Under the pieces are notes generated by a model. It was not told where the DNA came from. It saw only the letters and a list, made by a program, of their open reading frames with translations, and searched no databases. A stretch of DNA of 64,000 nt, from the NCBI GenBank assembly GCA_964650845.1, contig CAZYXR010000003.1, forward strand, positions 1 to 64,000. Direction: 5' to 3'. Made by a program: the position numbers and the translations under genes. This document shows, piece after piece, positions 44,028-52,275 of this stretch. The first letter of the stretch is position 1. Each line of letters opens with the position of its first letter. The DNA comes from UBA7692 sp964650845 (GTDB lineage: Bacteria; Bacteroidota; Bacteroidia; Chitinophagales; LD1).

Positions 44028-45269
44028 TCAAATCTCCTTCAACATAAACCTGCGCAATAAATTCATGGCAGTGTTTGCGCTTACTTTGATGTTTTCCAAT
44101 CGCGATGGAAAGAAATGATACTTGCGTGTGATGATGCGTTCGCTGTTGCCCACAGCAAAACAAACTGTGCCAACGGGTTTTTCGGGTGTGCCGCCACCGG
44201 GGCCCGCCACACCCGAAACTGCCACGCCATAAGTTGCGCCTGTTTGTTGCAAAATTCCTTTCACCATTTCGGCCGCGGTGGCTTCGCTTACTGCACCATG
44301 CTGCAAAATGGTTTCGGGAGCAACATTTAACAAGCCTGTTTTTACATCGTTGTGGTAGCTAACTACGCTTCCAAGAAAATATGCCGAACTACCTGCAACA
44401 GAAGTGATGAGATGCGACAGATAACCACCTGTGCAACTTTCGGCTGAGGCGAGTGTGCTGTTTTCTGCCAATAACATTTTGCCGATTTGTTCCTGCAAAG
44501 CGATTTCTGTATCACCGAAAACATATTCAGGCAAAAGCGATTTCAAGAGAGCGAATTTTTCATCTACCTCTTGCTCCGTAGCCTCGCCATAAGCGCTCAA
44601 GCGAAGTTTCACAATGCCCAATTCAGGCAGGTAAGCCAGTTTCATATATGAAGGAAGATTGGCTTCAAAATCGCTGAGTAAATTTGCGACACTCGATTCG
44701 CCCGCACCCGAAGTCATCAATGTTTTGTGAATGATTTTCGGAAGCTCAAAGTGTTGCAACAATTTCGGCAACACCTGCTTTTCCATCAGGTGTTTCATTT
44801 CGTGTGGCACACCGGGCATAGAAACAAACACAACATCTTTTTCATCAAACCACATACCCTGTGCCGTGCCGCGCATATTGGGCAACATGGTGGCGTTTGC
44901 AGGCAACATTGCCTGGCTGCGGTTCATCTCTAAAACTTCTTTACCGCGCTTTTCAAAAATGGTTTTCATTTTCTCCCACACTTCTTCATAGAAGGTAAAG
45001 CCAACGCCAAAATATTCGGCTAAAGTTTTCTTGGTGATGTCATCTTTTGTGGGTCCTAAGCCTCCGGTAATAATTACAAGTTGAGTTTGTGCTGATGAAA
45101 GATTCAAAGCATCGGTTATTTTCTGTTCATCATCGCCAATCGCGAGTCTTTGAAAAATTCTGATGCCGATTTTGTTCAACTCCTGACCAATCCACGCGCT
45201 GTTGGTATCAATGGTTTGCCCAATCAGAAGTTCATCGCCAATGGTGATGATGGTAGCTGAGATTTGCAT
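44028..45269 (-). CDS. cinA: CinA family nicotinamide-nucleotide amidase
   Basis: A 413-residue protein starting at MQISATIITIGDELLIGQTID (broken as MQISATIITIGDE / LLIGQTID). The N-terminal MoCF-like domain has GDELLIGQ and TGGLGPTKDDITKK, the C-terminal amidase domain has SAESCTGGYLSHLITSVAGSS (written in part: SAESCTGGYLS) and GVAGPGGGTPEKPVGTV. It deamidates nicotinamide mononucleotide in NAD salvage. The longer frame upstream covers AT-rich sequence and is not used. A SPOR gene lies upstream on the same strand with a 49-base gap. Confidence 0.95.
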   Translation of the reverse strand: MQISATIITIGDELLIGQTIDTNSAWIGQELNKIGIRIFQRLAIGDDEQKITDALNLSSAQTQLVIITGGLGPTKDDITKKTLAEYFGVGFTFYEEVWEKMKTIFEKRGKEVLEMNRSQAMLPANATMLPNMRGTAQGMWFDEKDVVFVSMPGVPHEMKHLMEKQVLPKLLQHFELPKIIHKTLMTSGAGESSVANLLSDFEANLPSYMKLAYLPELGIVKLRLSAYGEATEQEVDEKFALLKSLLPEYVFGDTEIALQEQIGKMLLAENSTLASAESCTGGYLSHLITSVAGSSAYFLGSVVSYHNDVKTGLLNVAPETILQHGAVSEATAAEMVKGILQQTGATYGVAVSGVAGPGGGTPEKPVGTVCFAVGNSERIITRKYHFFPSRLENIKVSANTAMNLLRRFMLKEI

Positions 45270-45318
45270 GTTGCAATATTTAAACAACAAAGTAAAAACA
45301 GAATATCCGAAAACCCTG

Positions 45319-45780
45319 CTACTTAATTTTAACCTTGTCTTTTGCAATAAAAGCACCGGGGTAAAGCAAAATAACTTGCTGCAAAAAAGCGGTTGCTTCT
45401 AACCTTGTTTTAAAGTCGCCAACACGAAGTTTGTAGTTGGGTTGTTCGTATTCTATGTAGGAACTTGCAGTTTCAAATTCTTTATACAAGCGCGCTTTTG
45501 CTTTGTAGGCTTCGTCTCGGTCGGTGGTGTATGTAATTTGTATTCTATACCCATCGGTAACATCTACTTTTTGTTGATAGTCGCGGTACTTTTCAAGCAG
45601 ATTTTTCAGCGATTCATCTTGGTGTATAGTGTTGCCTTCTTGGGCATTTATTGAGAAAGTAAACAGTAAAGAGTAAACTGTAAGCAGTAAGCAATAAGCA
45701 GTGGGCAGTGGGCGCTTTTGGGGATTACCTTTCGTCCTTCGTCCTTCGTCCTTCGTCCCTTGTAGTTTTATTTTATTCAT
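45319..45780 (-). CDS. SPOR domain protein with repeat-built N-terminus
   Basis: A 153-residue exported protein. The C-terminal ~75 residues form a SPOR domain (GYRIQITYTTDRDEAYKAKA, LRVGDFKTRLEATAFL), which binds denuded peptidoglycan glycans at division sites. The N-terminus is odd. GTKDEGRRTKG comes from four perfect copies of the 7-mer TTCGTCC (plus strand), and LPTAYCLLLTVYSLLFTF, the hydrophobic core of the signal peptide, comes from a second set of degenerate 7-bp repeats. Either the repeats invaded the gene and were kept as signal sequence, or the true start is further in, but no good later start exists before the signal core. It may be cotranscribed with deoC upstream. Confidence 0.8.
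   Translation of the reverse strand: MNKIKLQGTKDEGRRTKGNPQKRPLPTAYCLLLTVYSLLFTFSINAQEGNTIHQDESLKNLLEKYRDYQQKVDVTDGYRIQITYTTDRDEAYKAKARLYKEFETASSYIEYEQPNYKLRVGDFKTRLEATAFLQQVILLYPGAFIAKDKVKIK
45657..45714. repeat. Degenerate 7-bp tandem repeat (AGTAAAC/AGTGGGC type)
   Basis: About eight consecutive heptamers on the plus strand: AGTAAAC, AGTAAAG, AGTAAAC, TGTAAGC, AGTAAGC, AATAAGC, AGTGGGC, AGTGGGC. They lie inside the signal-peptide region of the SPOR gene. Confidence 0.75.
45731..45758. repeat. Four perfect copies of the 7-mer TTCGTCC
   Basis: TTCGTCC is repeated exactly four times, then decays to CTTGTAG. It encodes the charged N-terminal residues of the SPOR protein on the minus strand. 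It is the second 7-bp repeat set in the same 130 bases. Confidence 0.85.
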
Positions 45781-45785
45781 AACTC

Positions 45786-46430
45786 TCAGCTAACTAATTC
45801 CACTCCCTTTGATGTTCCTATTCTGTCGGCACCGGCCTTGATAAGTGCTTCGGCAAATGCTTTGTCGCGAATGCCTCCGCTTGCTTTTATCTTGATTGAT
45901 TTGGGGAGATTTGCTCTTAACAATTCAACCACTTCTACTGTTGCGCCCTGTTCGGTAAAGCCGGTAGATGTTTTTACAAAGTCAACGTTTAATTCGGCAC
46001 ATAATTTACAGGCGGTTAATATTTCTTGTTTGGTTAGCAAGCCTGTTTCCAATATCACTTTTAGCTTGCCACCGCGTAGCTGCACAATTGTAGCCGCGCT
46101 GGTAAGTTCATTTTTTAAGTAGTTTAAATCACCGGCTTTTAATGCAATTACATTCAGCACCATGTCAATTTCATTAGCACCTTCATCTATTGCCCTGCGT
46201 GCTTCTTCCACTTTTGCCGGTGTGTGTGCGTAGCCCAACGGAAAGCCCACTACTGTGGCAATTTTTATATCGGTGTCTTTTAACCATTGCTTGCATTTTC
46301 TAACAAAATATGGTGGAATACAAATTGCTGCAAAGCCATATTGTTTCGCTTCGTTGCACAACTTGATTACTTCTTCTTCCGATGTGTCGGCTTTAAGAAT
46401 GGTATGGTCTATGTATGAAGCGAGATTCAA
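45786..46430 (-). CDS. deoC: Deoxyribose-phosphate aldolase
   Basis: A TIM-barrel class I aldolase that splits 2-deoxyribose 5-phosphate to acetaldehyde and glyceraldehyde 3-phosphate. Family blocks are NLASYIDHTILKADTSEEEV, VVGFPLGYAHTPAKVEEARRA (broken as VVGFPLGYAHTP / AKVEEARRA), LKVILETGLL with a catalytic Lys, the Schiff-base Lys in DFVKTSTGF, and KASGGIRDKAFAEALIKAGADRIGTS (in part). The start is taken as the TTG at 46430, giving MNLASYIDH. The open frame before it overlaps the promoter area between this gene and the divergent porZ-like gene. Confidence 0.93.
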   Translation of the reverse strand: MNLASYIDHTILKADTSEEEVIKLCNEAKQYGFAAICIPPYFVRKCKQWLKDTDIKIATVVGFPLGYAHTPAKVEEARRAIDEGANEIDMVLNVIALKAGDLNYLKNELTSAATIVQLRGGKLKVILETGLLTKQEILTACKLCAELNVDFVKTSTGFTEQGATVEVVELLRANLPKSIKIKASGGIRDKAFAEALIKAGADRIGTSKGVELVS

Positions 46431-46546
46431 TTTCAAATTTTGAAAACGGAAATTACAAACATTAGCGGAGTTGCAAAACTTGGCGAAGGTTTTACGCTTG
46501 TGTTGCACAACATTTTAGTTTGGCAATCGTTTTTGCATCGGTTTTC

Positions 46547-46554
46547 TAATTTCG
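46547..46554 (+). promoter_or_regulatory. -7 box just upstream of the porZ-like gene
   Basis: TAATTTCG, one mismatch from TAnnTTTG, ends only four bases before the ATG at 46559. A transcript from it would have a very short or no leader. Confidence 0.35.
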
Positions 46555-46558
46555 TGAT

Positions 46559-48829
46559 ATGAAAGAACTACTCTTTTTTCTTTTTTCTGTTGCTTTTTTT
46601 CAGTCGTATTCGCAACCCATCGGCACGTGGAAATTGCATTTTTCGTTCAGCAACAATAGCGGAATGGAAGATGCCGGAGACAAAGTTTACGCTGCAAGTG
46701 CGCAATCGTTTTTTGCCTACAACAAAGCCGATGGCACCATAGATTTTTTCGACAAAGCAAATGTATTGAGCGATGTAGGTGTAAAGCAGATTGATTATAA
46801 CAAAAGCACAAAAACACTGGCAATTACCTACAACAACAGCAATATTGATTTGCTGGTTGACGGCACAGATTTATACAACATTCCAGACTTAAAAAATAAG
46901 GTTATAGCAGGTACAAAGACAATCAACAACATCTGCAACTCGGGGGCAAGAATTTACTTAGCCACAGATGTTGGCGTAGTTGCCATCAACCAACAAAAAA
47001 AGGAAGTTGCAGAAACATACGTAATTGGAGCCAACGGTAGCAACGTGAAAATTAACGATGTAGCCACAGGTAACAACAAAATTTTTGCTGCTACTGCAGA
47101 AGGCATAAAAAGTGCTTCGCTAAGTGCTCCTAACCTTTTAAATTTCAACACCTGGCAAACGCACCTTGCCGTAGATGGACTTCCGACAGGAAACCCAATT
47201 GCGGTTGAGTATGCCAACGGCACTTTTTACACCTTGCTAAACGACACTCTTTACGAATTTGATGGAAGCATTTGGTCGAAAAAGTTTTATGAAAGCGGCT
47301 GGAGAAGTTTGCGATTAGAGAACTACAACAATGAATTGATTATACTTCAAAACAAGCCCGATTTATCGCAGGGCCGAGTGGTAAAAATAACACCCACTAC
47401 TACCCAGGTATTACAGAATTCGGGGAATGTTCCGGTAAACTATTTTACAGACAACGATGGTACGGTTTGGTATAGCGATGCTTGGTATGGCATTTACAAA
47501 AATGGCGAGCGCATTGTGCCAGATGGGCCAATAAGCCCCAATGCGTATTCGCTTTCTATACAAAACAATATTGTGTGGGTATCGGGAGGCGGTGCCGATT
47601 TATCGTGGGGGCCAACTTATAACTACAGTGGAGTTTTCGTTTATCAAAACGATAAATGGACAAGTTTCAACCAATATTCTACTCCAAGCCTGAACGACTT
47701 TCCGGACGTAGTAGCGGTGCTTGCAACCGATGGTGGAAAAAAAGCATGGTTAGGCTCCAACTATTCGGGCTTGGCAGAAATAGATTTGCAAACAAGCAGC
47801 ATCAAACAATACGATCAATACAACTCGCCACTAACCTTTGCGCTTGGCGACCCACCACGCACCAAAGCAACGGCAATAGCTTTAGATAAACAAAACAATT
47901 TGTGGATCCAAAATGGTTATGCCGCCAGCCCATTAACTGTGCGCAAGGCTGATGGAACATGGGTAAAGTTTCCGGGCTATATGTACAATGTACTTGGCAA
48001 AAAAATGATTATCACCGACAATGGATACAAATGGATGAGCCTGCGCCCGGGTGTTATTTCGGTGTTTTATGAAGGGAAAAGCATTGACGATTTCAGCGAT
48101 GATGTTTATAGAATTGTTGGTACCGGAAAAGGCAGTGGCGGGCTAAACAACGGTGGAGTAAACTGCATGGTAGAAGATAAAGATGGCGCAGTGTGGGTTG
48201 GTACAGACGAAGGCATTGAAATTTTCTTTTGTGCCCGCAGTATTTTAAGCCAAAACGGTTGCGATGCACAAAGAATAATTGTAGAGCGCGATGGTTTCAA
48301 CGGCTATCTTTTTTCAACCGAGGTTGTGCGCGCTTTGGCGGTAGATGCAGCAAACAGAAAGTGGGTAGGCACCAACAGCGGTGTGTGGCTAATTTCGGCT
48401 GACGGCAAAAAAGAAATACTAAAATTCACTACCGAAAACAGCCCTTTGCCTTCCAACTTCATAACAGATATTGCAGTGAACGACCAAACGGGCGAAGTGT
48501 TTTTTGCCACCGAACAAGGTTTGGTAAGCTATAAAAGCGATGCCATTGCCGGAGGCGAAAAATGCAGCAGCGCATTGGCTTATCCAAACCCGGTAGAAGC
48601 ATCTTACACCGGACCCATTGCCATAAAAAATTTGGTTGATGATGCTTATGTGAAAATTACCGATGCCACCGGAACTTTGGTACATCAAGGCAAAGCCAAT
48701 GGCGGGCAAATGATTTGGGACGGCAATACCTACACGGGCCGAAGAGTGGCCACAGGCGTTTACACCGTGCTAAGCGCCAACGAACTGGGCAAAGAAAAAT
48801 GTGTAACAAAAATCGCTGTTGTAAATTAA
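46559..48829 (+). CDS. PorZ-like T9SS attachment-complex protein (beta-propeller with sorting domain)
   Basis: A 756-residue exported protein with signal peptide MKELLFFLFSVAFFQSYSQ. Two propeller-like regions follow. The first begins IGTWKLHFSF and has NVLSDVGVKQIDYN and LYNIPDLKNK, the PorZ N-terminal layout. The later part has WVGTDEGIEIF, KWVGTNSGVWLIS and similar two-component-regulator propeller blades. The end (SALAYPNPVEASYTG to CVTKIAVVN) is a type A T9SS sorting domain. PorZ belongs to the attachment complex that joins cargo proteins to anionic lipopolysaccharide, and its length (~776 in Porphyromonas) is close. Other T9SS genes are not here, as is common for the dispersed system. 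Confidence 0.82.
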   Translation: MKELLFFLFSVAFFQSYSQPIGTWKLHFSFSNNSGMEDAGDKVYAASAQSFFAYNKADGTIDFFDKANVLSDVGVKQIDYNKSTKTLAITYNNSNIDLLVDGTDLYNIPDLKNKVIAGTKTINNICNSGARIYLATDVGVVAINQQKKEVAETYVIGANGSNVKINDVATGNNKIFAATAEGIKSASLSAPNLLNFNTWQTHLAVDGLPTGNPIAVEYANGTFYTLLNDTLYEFDGSIWSKKFYESGWRSLRLENYNNELIILQNKPDLSQGRVVKITPTTTQVLQNSGNVPVNYFTDNDGTVWYSDAWYGIYKNGERIVPDGPISPNAYSLSIQNNIVWVSGGGADLSWGPTYNYSGVFVYQNDKWTSFNQYSTPSLNDFPDVVAVLATDGGKKAWLGSNYSGLAEIDLQTSSIKQYDQYNSPLTFALGDPPRTKATAIALDKQNNLWIQNGYAASPLTVRKADGTWVKFPGYMYNVLGKKMIITDNGYKWMSLRPGVISVFYEGKSIDDFSDDVYRIVGTGKGSGGLNNGGVNCMVEDKDGAVWVGTDEGIEIFFCARSILSQNGCDAQRIIVERDGFNGYLFSTEVVRALAVDAANRKWVGTNSGVWLISADGKKEILKFTTENSPLPSNFITDIAVNDQTGEVFFATEQGLVSYKSDAIAGGEKCSSALAYPNPVEASYTGPIAIKNLVDDAYVKITDATGTLVHQGKANGGQMIWDGNTYTGRRVATGVYTVLSANELGKEKCVTKIAVVN

Positions 48830-48844
48830 GCAGATAGACTTGAA

Positions 48845-49351
48845 ATGTTAGATGCGATGCAAGAGAACATGACAAGCGAACAAAAAATTTGGCAAGCCTT
48901 AGCGCAGGTGAAAGACCCTGAAATTCCGGTGCTTTCGGTAGTGGATATGGGCATTGTTACCAAAGTAGAAGAAAGAGAAAACATGGTTAGGGTGGTAATG
49001 ACACCAACCTTTGTGGGTTGCCCGGCAATTGATGTAATGAAAAAAGATATTTACACCGCAGTACTAAGTGTTGGTTTTGAAAATGTAGTGGTTGATGTGG
49101 ATTTTGAAACACAATGGAACAGCAATTTAATGAGCGAAACCGCCCGCGAAAAGCTGCGCAAATTTGGCATTGCACCACCCGCGCTGCACGAGGGCGAAGT
49201 GTCGGAAGCGATGCTGAATAAAGTGCGCTGCCCGCATTGTGGAAGCATTGACACTACTTTAAACTCGCCATTCGGTTCTACTTTATGCCGTGCTATTAGG
49301 TTTTGTTTTAGCTGCAGACAAGGCTTTGAACAGTTTAAACCCGTGGTTTAA
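48845..49351 (+). CDS. PaaD-like protein (1,2-phenylacetyl-CoA epoxidase subunit D / MIP18 family)
   Basis: A 168-residue protein. Residues about 10-85 form a MIP18/DUF59 domain (LAQVKDPEIPVLSVVDMGIV, VVMTPTFVGCPA) and the C-terminus has a zinc-ribbon-like part with CPHCGS and CFSCRQGFEQF. This two-part layout is that of PaaD (PaaJ), which is thought to help assemble the iron centre of the phenylacetyl-CoA epoxidase. No paaA, B, C or E is present in the window, so it may serve another iron-sulfur target here. M1 or M9 (MTSEQKIW, 48869) may be the start. It follows the porZ-like gene by 15 bases. Confidence 0.88.
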   Translation: MLDAMQENMTSEQKIWQALAQVKDPEIPVLSVVDMGIVTKVEERENMVRVVMTPTFVGCPAIDVMKKDIYTAVLSVGFENVVVDVDFETQWNSNLMSETAREKLRKFGIAPPALHEGEVSEAMLNKVRCPHCGSIDTTLNSPFGSTLCRAIRFCFSCRQGFEQFKPVV

Positions 49352-49365
49352 ATTACCTTAGCCAA

Positions 49366-50172
49366 ATGCGAAGCATTCTTCTTTCTGTTTTTCTTGTTTC
49401 ATTTTTCATTGTTCAGTTATCGGCACAACAAAGAAATTTTGCATTGATAGCCACGCACACCACCGATGCTTACCTTTCGGCTATTGATAAGCTGGGCAAC
49501 GGTTACGTGGCCGGCAGAAACAAGCTGCAAAAATTTTCGCCCGATGGCAAATTGCTTTACCCATACGAAGAGTATCGCTACGGAGCCATTGGCAGCATTG
49601 ATGTTACCAATCCGCTTAAAATTGTGGTGTTCTTTCCCGATGTGATGAAGGCTGTGATTTTAGACAAGTTTCTTGCTCCTCTTTCTATCTACGATTTTTT
49701 GCAATTAGGCTACCCAACCGTTACTGCTGTATGCGGCTCTACCGATGGCAGAATTTGGTATTTTGATAATGTAAGCCGCAGTTTGAAAAAAATTGACGAA
49801 ACCGGCAAAGTGCTGCGCGAAGGCCAACCCATNNNNNNNNNNCTTACAAAAACACCTTTGCCCAATTTCATGCTCGAATACGATAACATTATTTTTATGA
49901 ACGATAGTTCGCAGGGTATTTTTGTGTTTGATGTTTTTGGCAGCTATAAAAAAACTATTCCGGTAAAAGGACTCGAAAAATTTCAGGCTTTAGCCGAAAC
50001 TATTATTTACAACGATGCCGAAAATCTTTATGCGTTCGATATGCAAACCCTAAGCACAAAAACTTTGGCTTTGCCCGAAAACAATTCGCCAATTGTGCAA
50101 GCAGCAATAGGCAAGGAACTTTTGATATTGCTAAAAGCAGAAAAAGCAGAAATGTACTCCATAAAGCAGTAA
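49366..50172 (+). CDS. Secreted beta-propeller-like protein of unknown function
   Basis: A 268-residue exported protein with signal peptide MRSILLSVFLVSFFIVQLSA. Short repeats of the form YVAGRNKLQKFSPDGKLL, RIWYFDNVSRSLKKIDETGK and IFVFDVFGSYKKTI suggest a small beta-propeller of NHL or six-bladed type. No family name was recognised. A 10-N gap at 49833-49842 cuts it; the frame continues across the gap only if its true length is 1, 4, 7 or 10 bases. It follows the paaD-like gene by 14 bases. Confidence 0.75.
   Translation: MRSILLSVFLVSFFIVQLSAQQRNFALIATHTTDAYLSAIDKLGNGYVAGRNKLQKFSPDGKLLYPYEEYRYGAIGSIDVTNPLKIVVFFPDVMKAVILDKFLAPLSIYDFLQLGYPTVTAVCGSTDGRIWYFDNVSRSLKKIDETGKVLREGQPXXXXLTKTPLPNFMLEYDNIIFMNDSSQGIFVFDVFGSYKKTIPVKGLEKFQALAETIIYNDAENLYAFDMQTLSTKTLALPENNSPIVQAAIGKELLILLKAEKAEMYSIKQ
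49833..49842. other. Scaffold gap (10 N) inside the propeller-like gene
   Basis: The flanks GGCCAACCCAT and CTTACAAAAAC share no obvious overlap, and both sides keep a common frame if the gap is 10 bases or another length equal to 1 modulo 3. A few residues are therefore probably missing. Confidence 0.7.
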
Positions 50173-50232
50173 ATTTTCTGTTGCATTGCCTACGGATTTT
50201 TGCCCACCTATCTTGTATAGCCAACAAGTGAT

Positions 50233-51328
50233 TTACAAATCAAAACTTACACTTACTGCGTAATGATCGCTCAGCACCTTTGGGTTGGTGCGCCAGCTAT
50301 TGATGCGAATTTCTTGCGAGGCAAGCACATTATCAATACGCAAATATAAATATGGATTGATGAACGTTTTGCCAAACCCAAAACCTTTTGCAACAAAAGC
50401 GTCCTGCATGTTGTTAGCATTTGCAAGTTTGTTGTAGGTGTAGCTGACGGGCACATCATTAAAATCGCCACATACAATTTGCTTGCCTTTAAACTTACGG
50501 ATGCTGCGCGCCACCTGCTCTGCCTGCGATGCTCGCGAACGCGACCCATTCTTCATTTTGCGGGCAATTTTGCGGATGTTTTTCCAGTTAGGTTCTTGTT
50601 GTTGTTCCATTTGCTGCAAAGCAGAATAATCGTGCCCGTCTAAATGAATAGATTGCAAATGCATATTGTAAACTCGCAGTGTATCGCCATTTACCAGCAC
50701 ATCGGTATAAATACAATCGTTGCTTCGCGAGTTTGTAAAATCAACTCTGCTACGGTTCACTATGGGGAATTTTGAGAAAGTAGCTTCGCCCCATTTTTGT
50801 TCAATTTTTTTTCGGTGGTGCCATCGGTTTACCTCTACGGTTGGTTCAAAATGCCAATAAGTATAACCAAGTGTATCCACCAAATATTTTATGTTGTTCA
50901 TCAAGGTGCCGCTATCGGTATAAAACTCTTGCAGGCAAAGTATATCGGCATTTTCATCCCTTATCAAGTCCATCACCTCTGCGCGGGTTTCAAGGTTTTT
51001 GCTCCAGTTGTATAAATCAAAGTTGCGCACGTTCCATACTAAAACTTTTACCCCTTTTTCTTGTTGCTTTTTAAAGTTAAANNNNNNNNNNACGCAACAC
51101 CGGTTTATAGCAAAGCAACAAGGCCAACATAGGCAACAGCGCCAACCATTTTCGCGCCAGCAACCACAACGCTACAAACGCTGCATTGGCAATCATCAGC
51201 GGCATAAACAAAAACCCTGCAAACGAAAACTGCCAAACACTATTAGGATTGATATAAACAGCAGCGGCCGAAAAAAACATCAGCACAACGGCAATAAAAT
51301 TAAGTGTGGCAAAAAATCCTTTCAGCAT
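50233..51328 (-). CDS. Membrane-anchored endonuclease/exonuclease/phosphatase family protein
   Basis: One gene split in two frames by a 10-N gap at 51082-51091. The N-terminal part from MLKGFFATLN (51328; a longer start at 51376 is possible) has about three membrane helices (LNFIAVVLMFFSAAAVYI, SFAGFLFMPLMIANAAF, then LLARKWLALLPMLALLLCY). After the gap, KGVKVLVWNVRNFDLYNW begins the EEP domain, with CLQEF (metal-binding Glu), GDFNDVP and the terminal SDHYAV His. Removing the Ns gives LRFNFKKQQ in one frame. Substrates of such enzymes include DNA and phosphoinositide-like or lipid phosphates. The GTG at 51030 is not a true start. Confidence 0.85.
51082..51091. other. Scaffold gap (10 N) inside the EEP gene
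   Basis: Both sides of the gap encode parts of the same protein but in different frames. Joining the flanks directly (GTGTTGCGT to TTTAACTTT on the minus strand) restores one frame, so little or no sequence is missing. Confidence 0.8.
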
Positions 51329-51397
51329 TCTGTTTGGCAAAAGAAAAACGCAAGCCTGTAAAATATGTTGCGCCAAAAATGGCAGATTTTATTGGCT

Positions 51398-52186
51398 TCA
51401 CGGCAAATCGCTGTAATCAATTTTCAGCCAGTCGTCATCAAACTTTAGGTCTTTGTAATAAATCACTTTCCATGCACCGTTGTTGTATTCCAGTGCTGTC
51501 ATGTTTTCAACCCAATCGCCCGAGTTTACATAAGTAACACTACCCTTATCGGTACGAATTGCTTTGATACCCGGCTGATGCGAATGCCCGTTTATCACAA
51601 AATCGTAACCATTTTCTACAGCCACCTCGGCTGCGGTTACTTCGTAATTGTTCAGCTTTTTTACACCGCGCTTTGTTGCTTTTTTCATGTTCTGGCTGAA
51701 TGAAGATTTTTCGCGCCCCATCAACTCCAGCACAAAATTTACCAGCTTGTTCAGTAGTATCATCAATTCGTAGCCAAGGCTGCCCAACTTGGCCAGCCAC
51801 TTAGCTCCGTGAATAGAAATATCAAAAATATCGCCATGAAAAAACCAATGTTTTTTACCATCCAACTCGAGCACAAGTTTATCGTCCAACACAAAATTGC
51901 CAAGCTGCAACCCACTGTATTTGCGCAGCAGCTCATCGTGATTGCCCGTTAAGTAATACACCTGCTTGCCGCTGCTTACATACTTAAAAATGCGTTGTAA
52001 AACGCGCGAGTGTGAGGTTGGAAAATAATATGTGCGAAACTGCCAAATGTCAATAAAATCGCCATTCAGAATCAAAATTTCGGGGTCAATACTTTTTAAA
52101 TAGCGCAGCAACTCTTTAGCGCGGCAACCTACAAAGCCCAAGTGGACATCAGAGATTACACAAATTTTTACCGCGCGTTTTGCCAT
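51398..52186 (-). CDS. Metallophosphoesterase, LpxH-like (UDP-2,3-diacylglucosamine diphosphatase family)
   Basis: A 262-residue calcineurin-like phosphoesterase starting at MAKRAVKICVISDVHLG. The metal motifs are complete: SDVHLG, NGDFIDIWQF, GNHDE and NGHSHQPG, with HGDIFD between. The GDFIDIW form is typical of LpxH-type enzymes that cut UDP-2,3-diacylglucosamine in lipid A synthesis. Paralogues of unknown substrate exist in Bacteroidota, so the exact reaction is not certain. It is followed by the EEP gene and divergent from the ALDH gene. Confidence 0.85.
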   Translation of the reverse strand: MAKRAVKICVISDVHLGFVGCRAKELLRYLKSIDPEILILNGDFIDIWQFRTYYFPTSHSRVLQRIFKYVSSGKQVYYLTGNHDELLRKYSGLQLGNFVLDDKLVLELDGKKHWFFHGDIFDISIHGAKWLAKLGSLGYELMILLNKLVNFVLELMGREKSSFSQNMKKATKRGVKKLNNYEVTAAEVAVENGYDFVINGHSHQPGIKAIRTDKGSVTYVNSGDWVENMTALEYNNGAWKVIYYKDLKFDDDWLKIDYSDLP

Positions 52187-52275
52187 AGTCGCAAGATAAA
52201 AATAATAACGAATGTGTTTGCCAAGCAAACTGTTTTGCAGAAAATCATTCCTTTGCTGCAACCAAGCATTTAATT

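Noticed and set aside
45657..45758. CRISPR array
   Set aside because: The units are 7-bp direct repeats without spacers of regular length and no cas genes are near.
51031..51376. A separate small membrane-protein gene upstream of an EEP nuclease gene with a GTG start
   Set aside because: The two frames join into one EEP protein when the 10 Ns are removed, and the GTG falls inside the conserved VLVWNVRNFD strand.
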